From NCBI GenBank assembly GCA_021613375.1, contig CM038718.1, forward strand, positions 41,970,212 to 42,034,211: a stretch of 64,000 nucleotides of DNA. The letters are read 5' to 3'. The DNA comes from Megaleporinus macrocephalus (Eukaryota > Chordata > Actinopteri > Characiformes > Anostomidae). Below, piece after piece: positions 13,025-24,820 of this stretch. The notes beneath the pieces were generated by a model. That model worked only from the letters and a program-made list of their open reading frames with translations, was not told the origin of the DNA and did no database searches. Each line of letters starts with the position of its first letter. Position 1 is the first letter of the stretch. The position numbers and the translations under genes were made by a program.

Positions 13025-13410
13025 AAGATGTCTGGTTCCATTGACTTGCATTCAAACTAAATTATGTTTATCCTTCTCTTGCGAAGTGACAAAGATTTTG
13101 TTCCCAGAGCTCTGATATGGTAACAATGCATGAAGTAGGTGAGGAGGGTGTGTTGAGCTGAACTGAGCAGCAGAGGGCGCTAAAGGAACACAAGTGAAAA
13201 GTGTCCAGACAAGAGTCTCACCGTCCCAGAGAGCAGAGAGTAAAACTACTTCTTCTACTGTTGAGCTTCCTGGAAGTCCAAACCACCCAAAAAAGGAACC
13301 AGGAACCAGTTTGATCTGGACCAAGACCTTGTCTTCTGCCCATTTGGTCCAGACTGTGGTCCGAGACTCCTTTCACACCTGCTGTTTTTTGGTCTGGACC
13401 AAGAAAGGTA
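13025..13410. mobile_element. Dispersed repeat fragments
   Basis: The stretch at 13030-13090 ('gtctggttccattgacttgc') resembles 61380-61470 ('gtctggttccattgactta'). At 13290-13410, 'ggtccgagactcctttcaca' with nearby 'tctggaccaag' resembles the element at 25980-26690. Both look like fragments of dispersed repeats. Exact limits are unclear. Confidence 0.4.
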
Positions 13411-13659
13411 GGTTTGAAAGTCCTGGGCTCTCTGGGGCTTCAGTTTATGTCCAGCTTTTAGGTCTAAAGGTCAACATTAACTGTACGTATACAGTCTTCT
13501 GATTAACTGTAACTCGGATATAAACAGTGTTATCAGATCTCCTCTGTTAGCTGAAAGCTTAGTGGACCTAAACTTCAAAGCTTTGCTTGCAGTCCAGGCG
13601 GATATTGGCAGGTTAATCTGAGACTGACAAAGTCCAAAGCCTGAGACCAAAACACAACA

Positions 13660-14032
13660 AGTGTTTATGCTGTCTACTCCCTGTTCTTCAATGGACCCCC
13701 ACAGGACCACCACAGAGCAGGCACTATTACGGAGATCATTCTCAGCCCTGCACTGTGTGTGTGTGTGCTGCCGTGAGTGGATCAGATACAGCAGTGCTGC
13801 TGCTGCTGAAGTGTTTGAACACCTCAGTGTCACTGCTGGACTGAAAATCGTCCACCAACCAAAAGTATCCAGACAGCAGTGTCCTGTGGACGGCGTCCTG
13901 TGTCCACTGATGAAGAACTAGAGGAACACAAACTGTGCAGCAGCAGATGAGCTACTGTCTCTGACTTTACATCTACAAGGTGGACCAGCAAGTAGTAGGA
14001 GTGTCTAATAGAGTGGACAGTGAGTGTAGATA
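13660..14032. mobile_element. Foldback-element core, copy 1
   Basis: This segment carries landmarks shared with the other copies: 'cagcagtgctgctgctgctg', 'cactgatgaagaactaga', 'ctgactttacatctacaagg' and 'gtctaatagagtggacagtg'. It is a copy of the palindromic repeat that also occurs at 15664-16090, 27640-27860 and 59690-60270. No coding capacity is evident, so it is non-autonomous. Confidence 0.7.
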
Positions 14033-14409
14033 TAACTCCAGCAAATATGATTGGCCTACAAATCACAAAGTCTGATATGATTGGCTTACAACCTATGAGG
14101 TCTGAAATGACTGGCTAACAACCTACGAGGTCTGATATGATTGGCCTACAAATCACAAGGTCTGATATGACTGGCCTACAAATCACGATGTCTGATATGA
14201 GTGGCTTACAACCTGTGATGTCTGATATGATTGGCTAAAAACCTACGAGATCTGATATGATTGGCCTACAAATTACGAGGTCTGATATGACTGGCTAACA
14301 ACCCTACAAGGTCTGATATGATTGGCCTACAAATCACGATGTCTGATATGACTGGTTAACAACCTTTGAGGTGTGATATGATTCGCTTACAACCAATGAG
14401 GTCTGATAT
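14033..14409. repeat. 30-bp minisatellite
   Basis: About twelve units of roughly 30 bp built from 'tctgatatgattggcctac' and 'aaatcacgagg'. Unit ends vary ('aacctacgagg', 'aaccaatgagg'). The array runs directly into the 45-bp array: the last unit breaks off at 'tctgatatgatt' and 'gtccagtgtatcagctcc' follows. Confidence 0.92.
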
Positions 14410-15663
14410 GATTGTCCAGTGTATCAGCTCCACTGTCCATACAGGACATACACTCACTGTCCACTGTATCAGCTCCACTGACCATACAGGACCTACACTC
14501 ACTGTCCACTGTATCAGCTCCACTGACCATACAGGACCTCCACTCACTGTCCACTGTATCAGCTCCACTGACCATACAGGAGCTCCACTCACTGTCCACT
14601 GTATCAGCTCCACTGACCATACAGGACTGTATCAGCTCCACTGACCATACAGGACTGTATCAGCTCCACTGACCATACAGGACCTACACTCACTGTCCAC
14701 TGTATCAGCTCCACTGACCATACAGGACCTACACTCACTGTCCACTGTATCAGCTCCACTGACCATACAGGACCTCCACTCACTGTCCACTGTATCAGCT
14801 CCACTGACCATACAGGAGCTCCACTCACTGTCCACTGTATCAGCTCCACTGACCATACAGGACTGTATCAGCTCCACTGACCATACAGGACCTACACTCA
14901 CTGTCCACTGTATCAGCTCCACTGACCATACAGGACCTACACTCACTGTCCACTGTATCAGCTCCACTGACCATACAGGACCTACATTCACTGTCCACTG
15001 TATCAGCTCCACTGACCATACAGGACCTCCACTCACTGTCCACTGTATCAGCTCCACTGACCATACAGGACCTACACTCACTGTCCACTGTATTAGCTCC
15101 ACTGACCATACAGGACCTACACTCACTGTCCACTGTATCAGCTCCACTGACCATACAGGACCTCCACTCACTGTCCACTGTATCAGCTCCACTGACCATA
15201 CAGGACCTCCACTCACTGTCCACTGTATCAGCTCCACTGACCATACAGGACCTCCACTCACTGTCCACTGTATCAGCTCCACTGACCATACAGGACCTCC
15301 ACTCACTGTCCACTGTATCAGCTCCACTGACCATACAGGACCTCCACTCACTGTCCACTGTATCAGCTCCACTGACCATACAGGACCTCCACTCACTGTC
15401 CACTGTATCAGCTCCACTGACCATACAGGACCTCCACTCACTGTCCACTGTATCAGCTCCACTGACCATACAGGACCTCCACTCACTGTCCACTGTATCA
15501 GCTCCACTGACCATACAGGACCTCCACTCACTGTCCACTGTATCAGCTCCACTGACCATACAGGACCTCCACTCACTGTCCACTGTATCAACTCCACTGA
15601 CCATACAGGACCTCCACTCACTGTCCACTGTATCAGCTCCACTGACCATACAGGACCTCCACT
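14410..15663. repeat. 45-bp minisatellite in a foldback element, copy A
   Basis: About 27 units of 45 bp contain 'cactcactgtccactgtatc' and 'agctccactgaccatacagg'. Units differ mainly at 'acctcc', 'acctac' and 'agctcc'. The right half is nearly homogeneous for 'acctcc', and a few units are truncated around 14620-14660 and 14860. Forty-five is divisible by three, which explains the 366- and 269-residue frames on the minus strand; these are not genes. The array lies next to foldback-element core at 15664. Confidence 0.97.
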
Positions 15664-16090
15664 TACAGACTGTAGTTCATCTGATTCTCTGTATACTTTA
15701 TTACTCTGTTCTTTAATGATCAGGACCCCCACAGGACCACCACAGAGCAGATACCATAAAGGAGGTGGGTCATTCTCAGCACTGCAGTGACTCTGACATG
15801 GTGGTGGTGTGTTAGTAGTGTGTGTTGTGCTGGTGTGAGTGGATCAGACACAGCAGTGCTGCTGCTGGAGTGTTTAAACACTGTGTCCACTCACTGTCCA
15901 CTCTATTAGACACTCCTACTACTTGCTGGTCCACCTTGTAGATGTAAAGTCAGAGACAGTAGCTCATCTGCTGCTGCACAGTTTGTGTTCCTCTAGTTCT
16001 TCATCAGTGGACACAGGACGCCACCCACAGGACACTGCTGTCTGGATAGTTTTGGTTGGTGGATGATTCTCAGTCCAGCAGTGAAACTGA
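15664..16090. mobile_element. Foldback-element core, copy 2
   Basis: Starts with 'cttacagactgtagttcatc' and continues through 'acccccacaggaccaccac', 'gagtggatcagacacagcag', 'ccaccttgtagatgtaaagt' and 'ggtggatgattctcagtcc'. The same order of landmarks follows the 45-bp arrays at 27580 and 59686. The 45-bp array therefore sits at a fixed position in this element. Confidence 0.8.
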
Positions 16091-16251
16091 GTTGTGTAAA
16101 AGGAAGGAAAGACAATCATTGCCAGCTGGGTGGAGTAAAAGAAAGAATGAAAGAATAGTGAGATAAAGAGTGAAAGAAAGAGTTAAGTAAGAAAAACTAG
16201 CAAACACAAGATTTAAAGAAAGAGTGAAAGGAATAGTGTGGAAATCGTCAG

Positions 16252-16385
16252 TCTCTCTCTCTCCCTCTCTTTCTCTCTCTTAACTCTATTACTCTCTCTC
16301 TCTCTCTCTCTTAACTCTATTACTCTCTCTCTTTCAACATTATATTAGTCTCTCCCTCTCTCTCTTTCAACTCTCTATTAGTCTT

Positions 16386-16421
<36 letters not shown>

Positions 16422-16484
16422 CTCTATTACTCTCTCAACATTATATTAGTCTCTCCCTCTCTCTCTTTCAACTCTATTAGTCTT

Positions 16485-16534
<50 letters not shown>

Positions 16535-16569
16535 TTATTACTCTCTCTCTTTCAACTCTATTAGTCTTT

Positions 16570-16606
<37 letters not shown>

Positions 16607-16673
16607 CTTTATTACTCTCTCTTTCAACATTATATTAGTCTCTCCCTCTCTCTTTCAACTCTCTATTAGTCTT

Positions 16674-16713
<40 letters not shown>

Positions 16714-16776
16714 CTCTATTACTCTCTCAACATTATATTAGTCTCTCCCTCTCTCTCTTTCAACTCTATTAGTCTT

Positions 16777-16822
<46 letters not shown>

Positions 16823-16857
16823 TTATTACTCTCTCTCTTTCAACTCTATTAGTCTTT

Positions 16858-16912
<55 letters not shown>

Positions 16913-17169
16913 CTTTATTACTCTCTCTCTTTCAACATTATATTAGTCTCTCCCTCTCTCTCTTTCAACTCTCTATTAGTCTTTCCCTCTCTCTCTCTCT
17001 CTCTCTCTTAACTTTATTACTCTCTCTCTTTCAACATTATATTAGTCTCTCCCTCTCTCTCTCTCTCTCTCTTAACTTTATTACTCTCTCTCTTTCAACA
17101 TTATATTAGTCTCTCCCTCTCTCTCTCTCTCTTAACTTTATTACTCTCTCTCTTTCAACATTATATTAG

Positions 17170-17223
<54 letters not shown>

Positions 17224-17264
17224 CTTTATTACTCTCTCTCTTTCAACATTATATTAGTCTCTCC

Positions 17265-17303
<39 letters not shown>

Positions 17304-17410
17304 CTCTCTCTTAACTTTATTACTCTCTCTCTCTTTCAACATTATATTAGTCTCTCTCTCTCTCTCTCTCTCTTAACTTTATTACTCTCTCTCTCTTTCA
17401 ACATTATATT

Positions 17411-17454
<44 letters not shown>

Positions 17455-17550
17455 CTTTATTACTCTCTCTCTCTTTCAACATTATATTAGTCTCTCTCTC
17501 TCTCTCTCTCTCTTAACTTTATTACTCTCTCTCTCTTTCAACATTATATT

Positions 17551-17584
<34 letters not shown>

Positions 17585-17616
17585 CTTTATTACTCTCTCT
17601 CTTTCAACATTATATT

Positions 17617-17652
<36 letters not shown>

Positions 17653-17787
17653 CTTTATTACTCTCTCTCTTTCAACATTATATTAGTCTCTCCCTCTCTC
17701 TCTTTCAACTCTCTATTAGTCTTTCCCTCTCTCTCTCTTTCTCTCTCTCTTAACTTTATTACTCTCTCTCTTTCAACATTATATTAG

Positions 17788-17829
<42 letters not shown>

Positions 17830-17865
17830 CTTTCCCTCTCTCTCTTTCAACTCTCTATTAGTCTT

Positions 17866-17923
<58 letters not shown>

Positions 17924-17938
17924 AACTCTATTACTCTC
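16252..17938. repeat. CT tracts with regular spacers (higher-order repeat)
   Basis: (CT)n runs of varying length alternate with a conserved spacer pair: 'ttaactttattactctctct' and 'ttcaacattatattagtctc', with 'ttcaactctattagtctttc' as a variant. The composite recurs about twenty times. Polypyrimidine bias is strong on the plus strand. Confidence 0.95.
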
Positions 17939-19165
17939 TAGGAGTGAGAGGAAGAGAGTAGTGACTCTGCTTCTGTTTCAGACTGATAAAGAGTGAGAAC
18001 TGAAACTATAACGAGAGGACATTTCACAGCCTGTCCCCACACACCTGGACACTCTGAGCACCTCCAGGACAGCATCTCTCTCTCTGTCTCTTCTCTTTCT
18101 ATCTCTCTCTCAGACACTGTGGCTCAGCCTAAGGAGGGGTCACTCTGGCTGAGGGTGAGGAGGGGTGAAGACCACTACAGTACAGATTAGAACTAAAAGT
18201 TAATAGATACTGAAGAATGTATTAGACTGGCTGTGGAATGAGTCTGTTCTCTGTTCACTCTACAGCGCTGTGATGTTCTAGATCTCTTTTTTAAGACATG
18301 GGAAGAAAGGGATTCGTTCCGGAGGGGGAGGGGTCACCATGAAATTCCCAAAGAAATGGATTAGCCTCTGACTGTATGACTTGGAGCCAGGGATATGGGT
18401 GTAGTGTAACCATGGAAACTGATGTTGTGTATGCATGGAAAAGACTGTAGAGCGACCAATAGGTGAACTGGTGAACACCTCGCTGTCCTGTGTGAGCGAC
18501 GAAGACGCTGGTGGTAAAAGCGTATGTGTTTGTTTACCGTCTGCAGTTTTCCAGTCTGTGATTGGTCCATCACTGTCAGCCTATAGGAGCCATGTGGAGC
18601 AGTGTCTCCGACGCCTTTACAGCCGTAAAATGCATCCCAGCAGGGAATAACCGTATCCCCTCACTGATACAAACAGCCGTAATGCAGCGTGCTGGCGCCG
18701 AGCGTTCCACACTTCTAATTTTCCAGCGTAAGAAAAGCTGATTATCTAACATCTTGTGTTGTCTGAGAACTTCAGACGCTCGATTCATTCATTAGTAAAC
18801 ACTAATTAGAAGATGGAGGAGAAAAAAAACAGTTATGACAATCAATCGAGCCAATCACTGCTCCTGTAATCAGACTGTCTGGAACATAACGCAGGGCAAC
18901 GTCTGGAACTAAGCTGGATCAGGACTGCTGGCTGGAATCACTGCTCTCTACAGAAAGCTGTTATCTTCTTTTCATAATCTGACTGATGTTCAGAGCAGCT
19001 TCTCCCCCACAAAACACTCAGAGACTCAGCTCTACTAAACACTCCCAGTGGTGTCTGATTTTGCTGTTCAGGTCACTCTGATGAAGGTTGGTCAGATATT
19101 AATTCTAATTTGTGGTATTTAGTGTTTATTTAAAAAAACCTGTTAAAGGCTTTTTTTCATATTGG
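17939..19165. other. Unique sequence, no gene recognised
   Basis: Single-copy sequence between two large arrays with only short ORFs (71 codons at most). The part from about 18580 to 18800 is GC-balanced, with 'cagcgtgctggcgccgagcg' followed by AT-rich motifs. It could be a conserved non-coding element, but this cannot be judged without comparison. Confidence 0.4.
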
Positions 19166-19167
19166 GC

Positions 19168-21030
19168 TGTACAACCCAGCACCACAGACCACCACACCAC
19201 ACCACCACACCACCCTATCACGACAGACCACCACATCACACCACCACACCACCCCATTACATCACTACACCACACCATCACAGACCACACCACCACAGGC
19301 AATACTATCCCATCACCACACCACCACAGACCATACTACCCCATCAACATACCACCACAGGCCACACTACCCTTTTACCACAGACCAGCCACGACACCAT
19401 CCCATAACCATAGACCACCACATCACACCACCACAGGCCACACCATCCCATCTTCACACCACCACAGCACTACAGGCCACACCATCCAATCACCACACCG
19501 CCACAGATCACACCACCCTTTTCTCACCACCACAGGCAATACTACCCCATCACCACACCACCACAGACCATACTACTCCATCAGCATACCACCACAGGCC
19601 ACACTACCCCATCACCACGCCACCACATCACTACAGGCCACGCCACCCCATTACCAAAGACCACACCACCACAGACCAGCCACAACACCACCCCATAACC
19701 ATAGACCACCACATCACACTACTACAGGCCACACCACCACAGGCCACACCACCACAAGCCACACCACCCTATCACACCATTACAGGCCACGCCACCCCAT
19801 TACCACAGACCACACCACCACAGACCAGCCACAACACCACCCCATAACCATAGACCACCACATCACACTACTACAGGCCACACCACCACAGGCCACACTA
19901 CCCCATCATCACACCACCACACCACTACAGGCCACGCCACCCCATTACCACAGACCACACCACCACAGACCAGCCACGACACCATCACATAACCATAGAC
20001 CACCACATCACACCACCACAGGCCACACCATCCCATCTTCACACCACCACAGCACTACAGGCCACACCATCCAATCACCACACCGCCACAGATCACACCA
20101 CCCTTTTCTCACCACCACAGGCAATACTACTCCATCACCACACCACCACAGACCATACTACTCCATCAGCATACCACCACAGGCCACACTACCCCATCAT
20201 CACACCACCACAGACCATACTACTCCATCAGCATACCACCACAGGCCACACTACCCCATCACCACGCCACCACATCACTACAGGCCACGCCACCCCATTA
20301 CCAAAGACCACACCACCACAAACCAGCCACAACACCACCCCATAACCATAGACCACCACATCACACTACTACAGGCCACACCACCACAGGCCACACTACC
20401 CCATCATCACACCACCACACCACTACAGGCCACGCCACCCCATTACCACAGACCACACCACCACAGACCAGCCACAACACCACCCCATAACCATAGACCA
20501 CCACATCACACTACTACAGGCCACACCACCACAGGCCACACTACCCCATCATCACACCACCACACCACTACAGGCCACGCCACCCCATTACCACAGACCA
20601 CACCACCACAGACCAGCCACAACACCACCCCATAACCATAGACCACCACATCACACTACTACAGGCCACACCACCACAGGCCACACCACCACAAGCCACA
20701 CCACCCTATCACACCATTACAGGCCACGCCACCCCATTACCACAGACCACACCACCACAGACCAGCACATCACACCACCACGACAACGCCCCATAACCAC
20801 AGACCACAATATACTATCACCACAGACCACATCACCACAGGCCACAGACCACACCATCCTATTACCACAGATCACATCACCACAGATCACACCACCCAAT
20901 CATGCCTCTACAAGCCACACCGTCCCATCTTCATACCATCACACCACTATAGGCCACACTATCCCCTCACCACACCACCCCATAACCACACAACCACATC
21001 ACCCCATACCAGAACCACCATAGACCACAC
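19168..21030. repeat. C/A-rich minisatellite with higher-order units
   Basis: Irregular units are built from 'ccacaccaccacaggccaca', 'gaccagccacaacaccac' and 'ccccataaccatagacca'. Guanine on the plus strand is almost confined to 'agg' and 'gac'. A larger block recurs: 'cccttttctcaccaccacag' occurs at 19516 and 20101, about 585 bp apart. The 507-residue His/Thr/Pro frame at 19112-20635 is the repeat in translation. Confidence 0.95.
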
Positions 21031-21604
21031 CAACCCTGAGAACATAACACTGTGCAGACCTGCATGCAGCATTCTGCGTACAGTATACTTGAATAGAAAA
21101 TACATAAATTAATATTATTCATTTGTTGTTCCCAGAAATACAAATGTAAATAAAAAACAGAATGTAAATGATTAGGCCTATTGGTGACGCTAGAAGAAAG
21201 CTCAAGTGTTCATTAATCAATATGTTTCCTCCCCCGGGCAGGGGCGGGGTCAGCTGATTTAAAATGAGTAACTTGCTAAAGGTTTGTGTGCATTGATTAT
21301 ATGTTGCTAAAATCAAAATAACAAATGTTTGCAGAGAACTATGGGCTACACTAACAGGTTCCTTCCCCCACTTTCAGACTACGCCCACCTATCTTTCTTT
21401 TCTTTCTTTTCATATTCGGAAGAAAGGCTTTTCTTTAGGAAGCTGATGCTCCACCTACACTCCTCACTCACTGTTAGCAGGTATGACTCAGGGAGAGGAT
21501 GGAACCAATTCTTGTCTGGAAATAAGGGAACTGGGAATTATAGCTTCATATTCTAATGATGATACATAAATAATGTAATATTTTAATTAATGTTCTAATC
21601 ACTT
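21031..21604. other. No gene recognised
   Basis: Mixed unique sequence with short ORFs only and no recognisable repeat. Confidence 0.5.
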
Positions 21605-22125
21605 TGAGACCCCCGTCAGTCACAGGTCTTTAGAATGGTCCTAACATCGCCTCCAAATACTGTGTCCACTTATTACCAGCCTCGTTTTCAGAGCCTTCCC
21701 TCACTGCATTGTGTAGTGGGCGTGTTCAGCTCGGTCCCAGTCTTGGGTGAGTTCTGTTCCTAGACCTGCTTTACCTGCATCAGTTTGGACTTCAGGTGTC
21801 TTGATATCACTGAAGGCCTCATGGGTTCGCTATCAGTCTATCTTTCGGGGAGCTGCACGCTCAGAGAACCTGGGAATGAGCCTGTGATACTATCCTGCCA
21901 GCCGCAAGAACCTCTCTAGGTCCCGTTACGAGGAACAGGATAATTCATCACTTTGTCTGTTTCTGTTTTGATCCCATCACCAGATTCTGCATGTCTCAGG
22001 ATTCGAGGATAAGACTTCTTTAGTTTGAGCATGAGGCCAGTTCTTCATCACAAGGTGAACAGCTGCTAGACAGAACTGGAACAGATCATCAACATAAACA
22101 ACTCTTTCAGTATAAATTACAGCAT
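21605..22125 (-). pseudogene. Ty3/gypsy-like reverse transcriptase relic
   Basis: Read on the minus strand from about 22125 downwards, this encodes a decayed LTR-retrotransposon polymerase. A YVDD catalytic box lies at about 22096-22085 (plus-strand 'atcatcaac'). Further along come a GLMLKLKKS-like segment near 22030, a 'YPVPRN' segment near 21935 and a 'RFL.LAG'-like segment near 21905. This order is the usual one for the palm/connection of Ty3/gypsy reverse transcriptase leading to RNase H. The reading requires frame changes and contains stops, so it is non-functional. No LTRs were identified. A related fragment lies at 24165-24560. Confidence 0.6.
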
Positions 22126-22189
22126 CGAAAAAAAAAAAACAAGTGAAAAATCAACCGAGGCAGTGTGATTCCCATGGCTGGATTACTGA

Positions 22190-22510
22190 TCGGGCCAGTG
22201 GGGCCAGCGCCCAGGGGCCCTTGAGGTCAGGGGGCCCCGGGGGGTCCCTGGCACAAAACTTTTGCGATGCCTATCAACATTTATGATACAGTATATTTTT
22301 ATTTCCAAGGGCCATTTTAAGGATCCTCTGACTTTCAGGGACTTTGACCCCAGGGCCTCTCGGGAGCCCTAGCCATGCTTTTGGGGCCCCTAGCCATGCT
22401 TTTGGGGCCCCTAGCCATGCTTTTTGGGTTAATTTTAGAGGGCCCTGGTTATGAAAGCCTCTACCAGGGGGCCCAAGAGAAGAGCAGGGCATACCATTAG
22501 AGGGCCCAGA
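22190..22510. mobile_element. hAT-like repeat with GGGCCC-rich ends
   Basis: Contains 'ggattactgatcgggccag', 'agcgcccaggggcccttgag' and, at the far end, 'accagggggcccaagag' and 'gagggcccagactatcc'. Inside are three tandem copies of a roughly 21-bp 'ggggcccctagccatgctt' unit (about 22360-22430). It resembles non-autonomous hAT-type elements of fish; the family is uncertain and no transposase was seen. Confidence 0.45.
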
Positions 22511-22911
22511 CTATCCCTAATTCGTCCTTGTGATTCCTAACAACCACCTGGAAGTACTGGCCAACCATGTTTGATCTTTGAGCAAGCTCCACCTTCAGAC
22601 CTGAGAATACCCACAGGTGTTCTTGTCGATCCTTCCACTCTGAGAAGAAACCCCAGCACTGTAGGGTCTGAATGGATGTGTAGCTCTTCTAGAAGCTCCT
22701 CACTGAGAAAAGGAGATACAGACACACCAATCAAAGAAGCTGCTTGTGGTCTCAGAACAATAGACTGACCACCCCAGAGTCTAGAACCTCAACATCACTG
22801 AATGTGTTTGAGGTTATTTGGATGATGAGAAGCAGAAGCAGCTTCTAAGACTGAACCACACTGTTAGCATTAGCCTCATCTGACTGAGCAGAGGTCAAGT
22901 TTACTGACGAT

Positions 22912-23229
22912 GTGGAGGAGGTGGTGGTGAGGAGTCTGTGCTGCACTAGTTTAGAAGATATCAGGAGAGAAGATCCAAACAGAACATCTCAGTAGATGTT
23001 GGAGGTGGTGCTGATGTGATGAGAGCTTTGAGCTGAACTGAAAGATGAGCTGCTATCGAGCAGCAGATTAAGAACCACCAAGAAAACAAACCACCACATA
23101 CTAAAGTGTTGAGCTACAACTTGTGTGTTGGCGGTTGGTGGACCTCGATACCGAGGAGCTCCACAACGTCTGTGGTTTACTATCCTGTGGATCAACCAGC
23201 ACCACACACTCAACTCCGCCCCTCTCTTA
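22912..23229 (+). mobile_element. Dispersed repeat DR1, copy 1
   Basis: About 318 bp that recur almost identically at 40196-40517 in the same orientation. Shared stretches include 'gctgcactagtttagaagat', 'gagctgctatcgagcagcag', 'ttgtgtgttggcggttggtg' and 'ctgtggatcaaccagcacca'. The only ORFs are short, and the element is not identified. Confidence 0.85.
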
Positions 23230-23324
23230 AATCTATCACCAGTATTCACCCCCAGATCACCCTTACACACTACAACACTCACTCCTACTGACGACCAGCA
23301 CCCTCAGCTCAGCTTCTCCTTCAC

Positions 23325-23910
23325 CAGTTCTCCTGTTTCCACCTTAAATGGAGGTGCAGGAACGTTCTGGCTCCTGCTGCACTGTTTAAGGTGGAACAGG
23401 AAAACTGGTGAACGAGCTGCTTCACCCTCTTGTGCTCGGTAGGAGTGAGTATTGTAGAGTGAACAGTTGGTCTGGGGGTGATGTGACTGGTCACTGGTGA
23501 GAGATTTAAAACTACAGCTACAAGAAACTGGACCAGGAAGTTCAGTCTCCCGTCCTGACCGCAGACGAAGGGTGATGTAAAATGACGTAAGCCAGAGGCA
23601 TTCTGAGAGAGTGTGATAGCGCCCCCTATGTGGAAAATCACTTACTGCCCTCCAGCTGCAGTGACGCGACATCATTTGCAATGGAACTGATGGATTTCTG
23701 GTCTACAGCAAAGCCTTCTGTACCAACAGCTTGGAATCATGGATCAGCCTAAGGGCCAAAGCACAGTCACATGACTCTCAGCTCTGTTTTCCAGCTTCTG
23801 TTCATTTGATTTCCAATTAAATGGTGCAGCAGTTGGGTTCCGCCGCCTCAGGTGCCAGAATAAATGTAACTGCGGCACCATTTAAGGTAGACCGGGACAA
23901 TCAGAACAAG
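23325..23910. mobile_element. Small palindromic repeat, two copies
   Basis: At 23337-23400, 'ttccaccttaaatgg' is followed by 'ctgcactgtttaaggtggaa', its approximate inverse. A related form at 23819-23900 pairs 'aaatggtgcagcagttggg' with 'gcggcaccatttaaggtag'. A third copy lies at 43547-43605. The 'tttaaggtgga' core is shared with the minisatellite at 431-5907. The span 23411-23800 holds no recognised gene. Confidence 0.55.
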
Positions 23911-23954
23911 AAGCTGGCAAATTGGAAGAAGACTTCAGCTTCACGCTGCATACT

Positions 23955-24560
23955 AAGGCAGAACTTCCCTGCAGGGAACGGATAGACAGACAGGAGACTC
24001 AGATCTGGATGGCAGCTCCAGTAGATGGTGCTTCACAGTAATAGGGCTGGGAGCTGCAACTCTCAGCGCTGTTATACACCAAACGCCTTTTAATTTGGTT
24101 GACAGTAAATTCATAAGTAAGTTCATCATTAGCTTATAATCATCATTAATAATCATTTTAAGAACCCCCCTGTCAGTCACAGGTCTTAAGGGTGGTCCTA
24201 ACATCGCCCCCATGTGGCACCCCCCCCCCGGACGTGAGGATGGTTAAATAGCCAAGCAGTATTTGGTGCTCCTCCAAGTACTGTCTCCACTTATTACCAG
24301 CCTCGTTTTCAGAGCCTTCAGACTTTCTTGTCTGCAGCCGCTAAGGCAGGTTCAGCTCGGCCTGAATCTTCTCCTAGACCTGCTTCGCTTGCATCAGTTT
24401 AGACTTCACAGGGTTTGTTAAAGTCAGGTGAGGATAGCGCAGGCGGCTTGACATCACCGAAGGCCTCATGGGTTCACTATCAGTATATTTGTGGAGCGGC
24501 ACACTCAGAGAACCTGAGCTTAGGAGAGAAACAGGAGACTCGGATCTGGACGGCAGCTAC
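23955..24560. mobile_element. Retroelement-related dispersed repeat
   Basis: Contains 'cagtcacaggtctt', 'tggtcctaacatcgcc', 'tattaccagcctcgttttca' and 'gaaggcctcatgggttc', which also occur in order at 21610-21850. The motif 'aggagactcagatctggat' at 23994 recurs as 'aggagactcggatctggac' near 24533, so there is an internal partial duplication. It appears to belong with the Ty3/gypsy-like relic at 21605. Confidence 0.55.
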
Positions 24561-24596
24561 AGTGTGTGTTGCAGTGATAAAGCTGAGCTGGGCAGC

Positions 24597-24697
24597 GTCC
24601 TGTGACCACTGATGAAGGACTAGAAGAACACAAATGAGCTATCACATCTGACTTTACATCTACAAGGTGGACCAGCACTCAGAGTGTCTAATAGAGT

Positions 24698-24699
<2 letters not shown>
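24597..24699. mobile_element. Foldback-element fragment
   Basis: 'gaccactgatgaaggactag', 'tgactttacatctacaaggt' and 'gtgtctaatagagtg' match the core of the foldback element at 13660-14032. Truncated. Confidence 0.65.

Positions 24700-24750
<51 letters not shown>
24700..24750. repeat. (TA)n microsatellite
   Basis: About 25 TA dinucleotides; a second short run lies at about 24796-24812. Confidence 0.95.
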
Positions 24751-24753
<3 letters not shown>

Positions 24754-24820
24754 TTTTTATTGATATTATCTTATACACCCAGCATGTTTGTTAGTATATA
24801 TATATATATATAGTCTTTAT

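Noticed and set aside
14632..15732. 366-residue minus-strand frame and its 269-residue overlap
   Set aside because: The 45-bp unit is a multiple of three, so frames remain open by arithmetic; the peptide is a pure 15-residue repeat.
19112..20635. 507-residue His/Thr/Pro-rich frame
   Set aside because: Translation of the C/A-rich array, without a conserved start context or any non-repeat domain.
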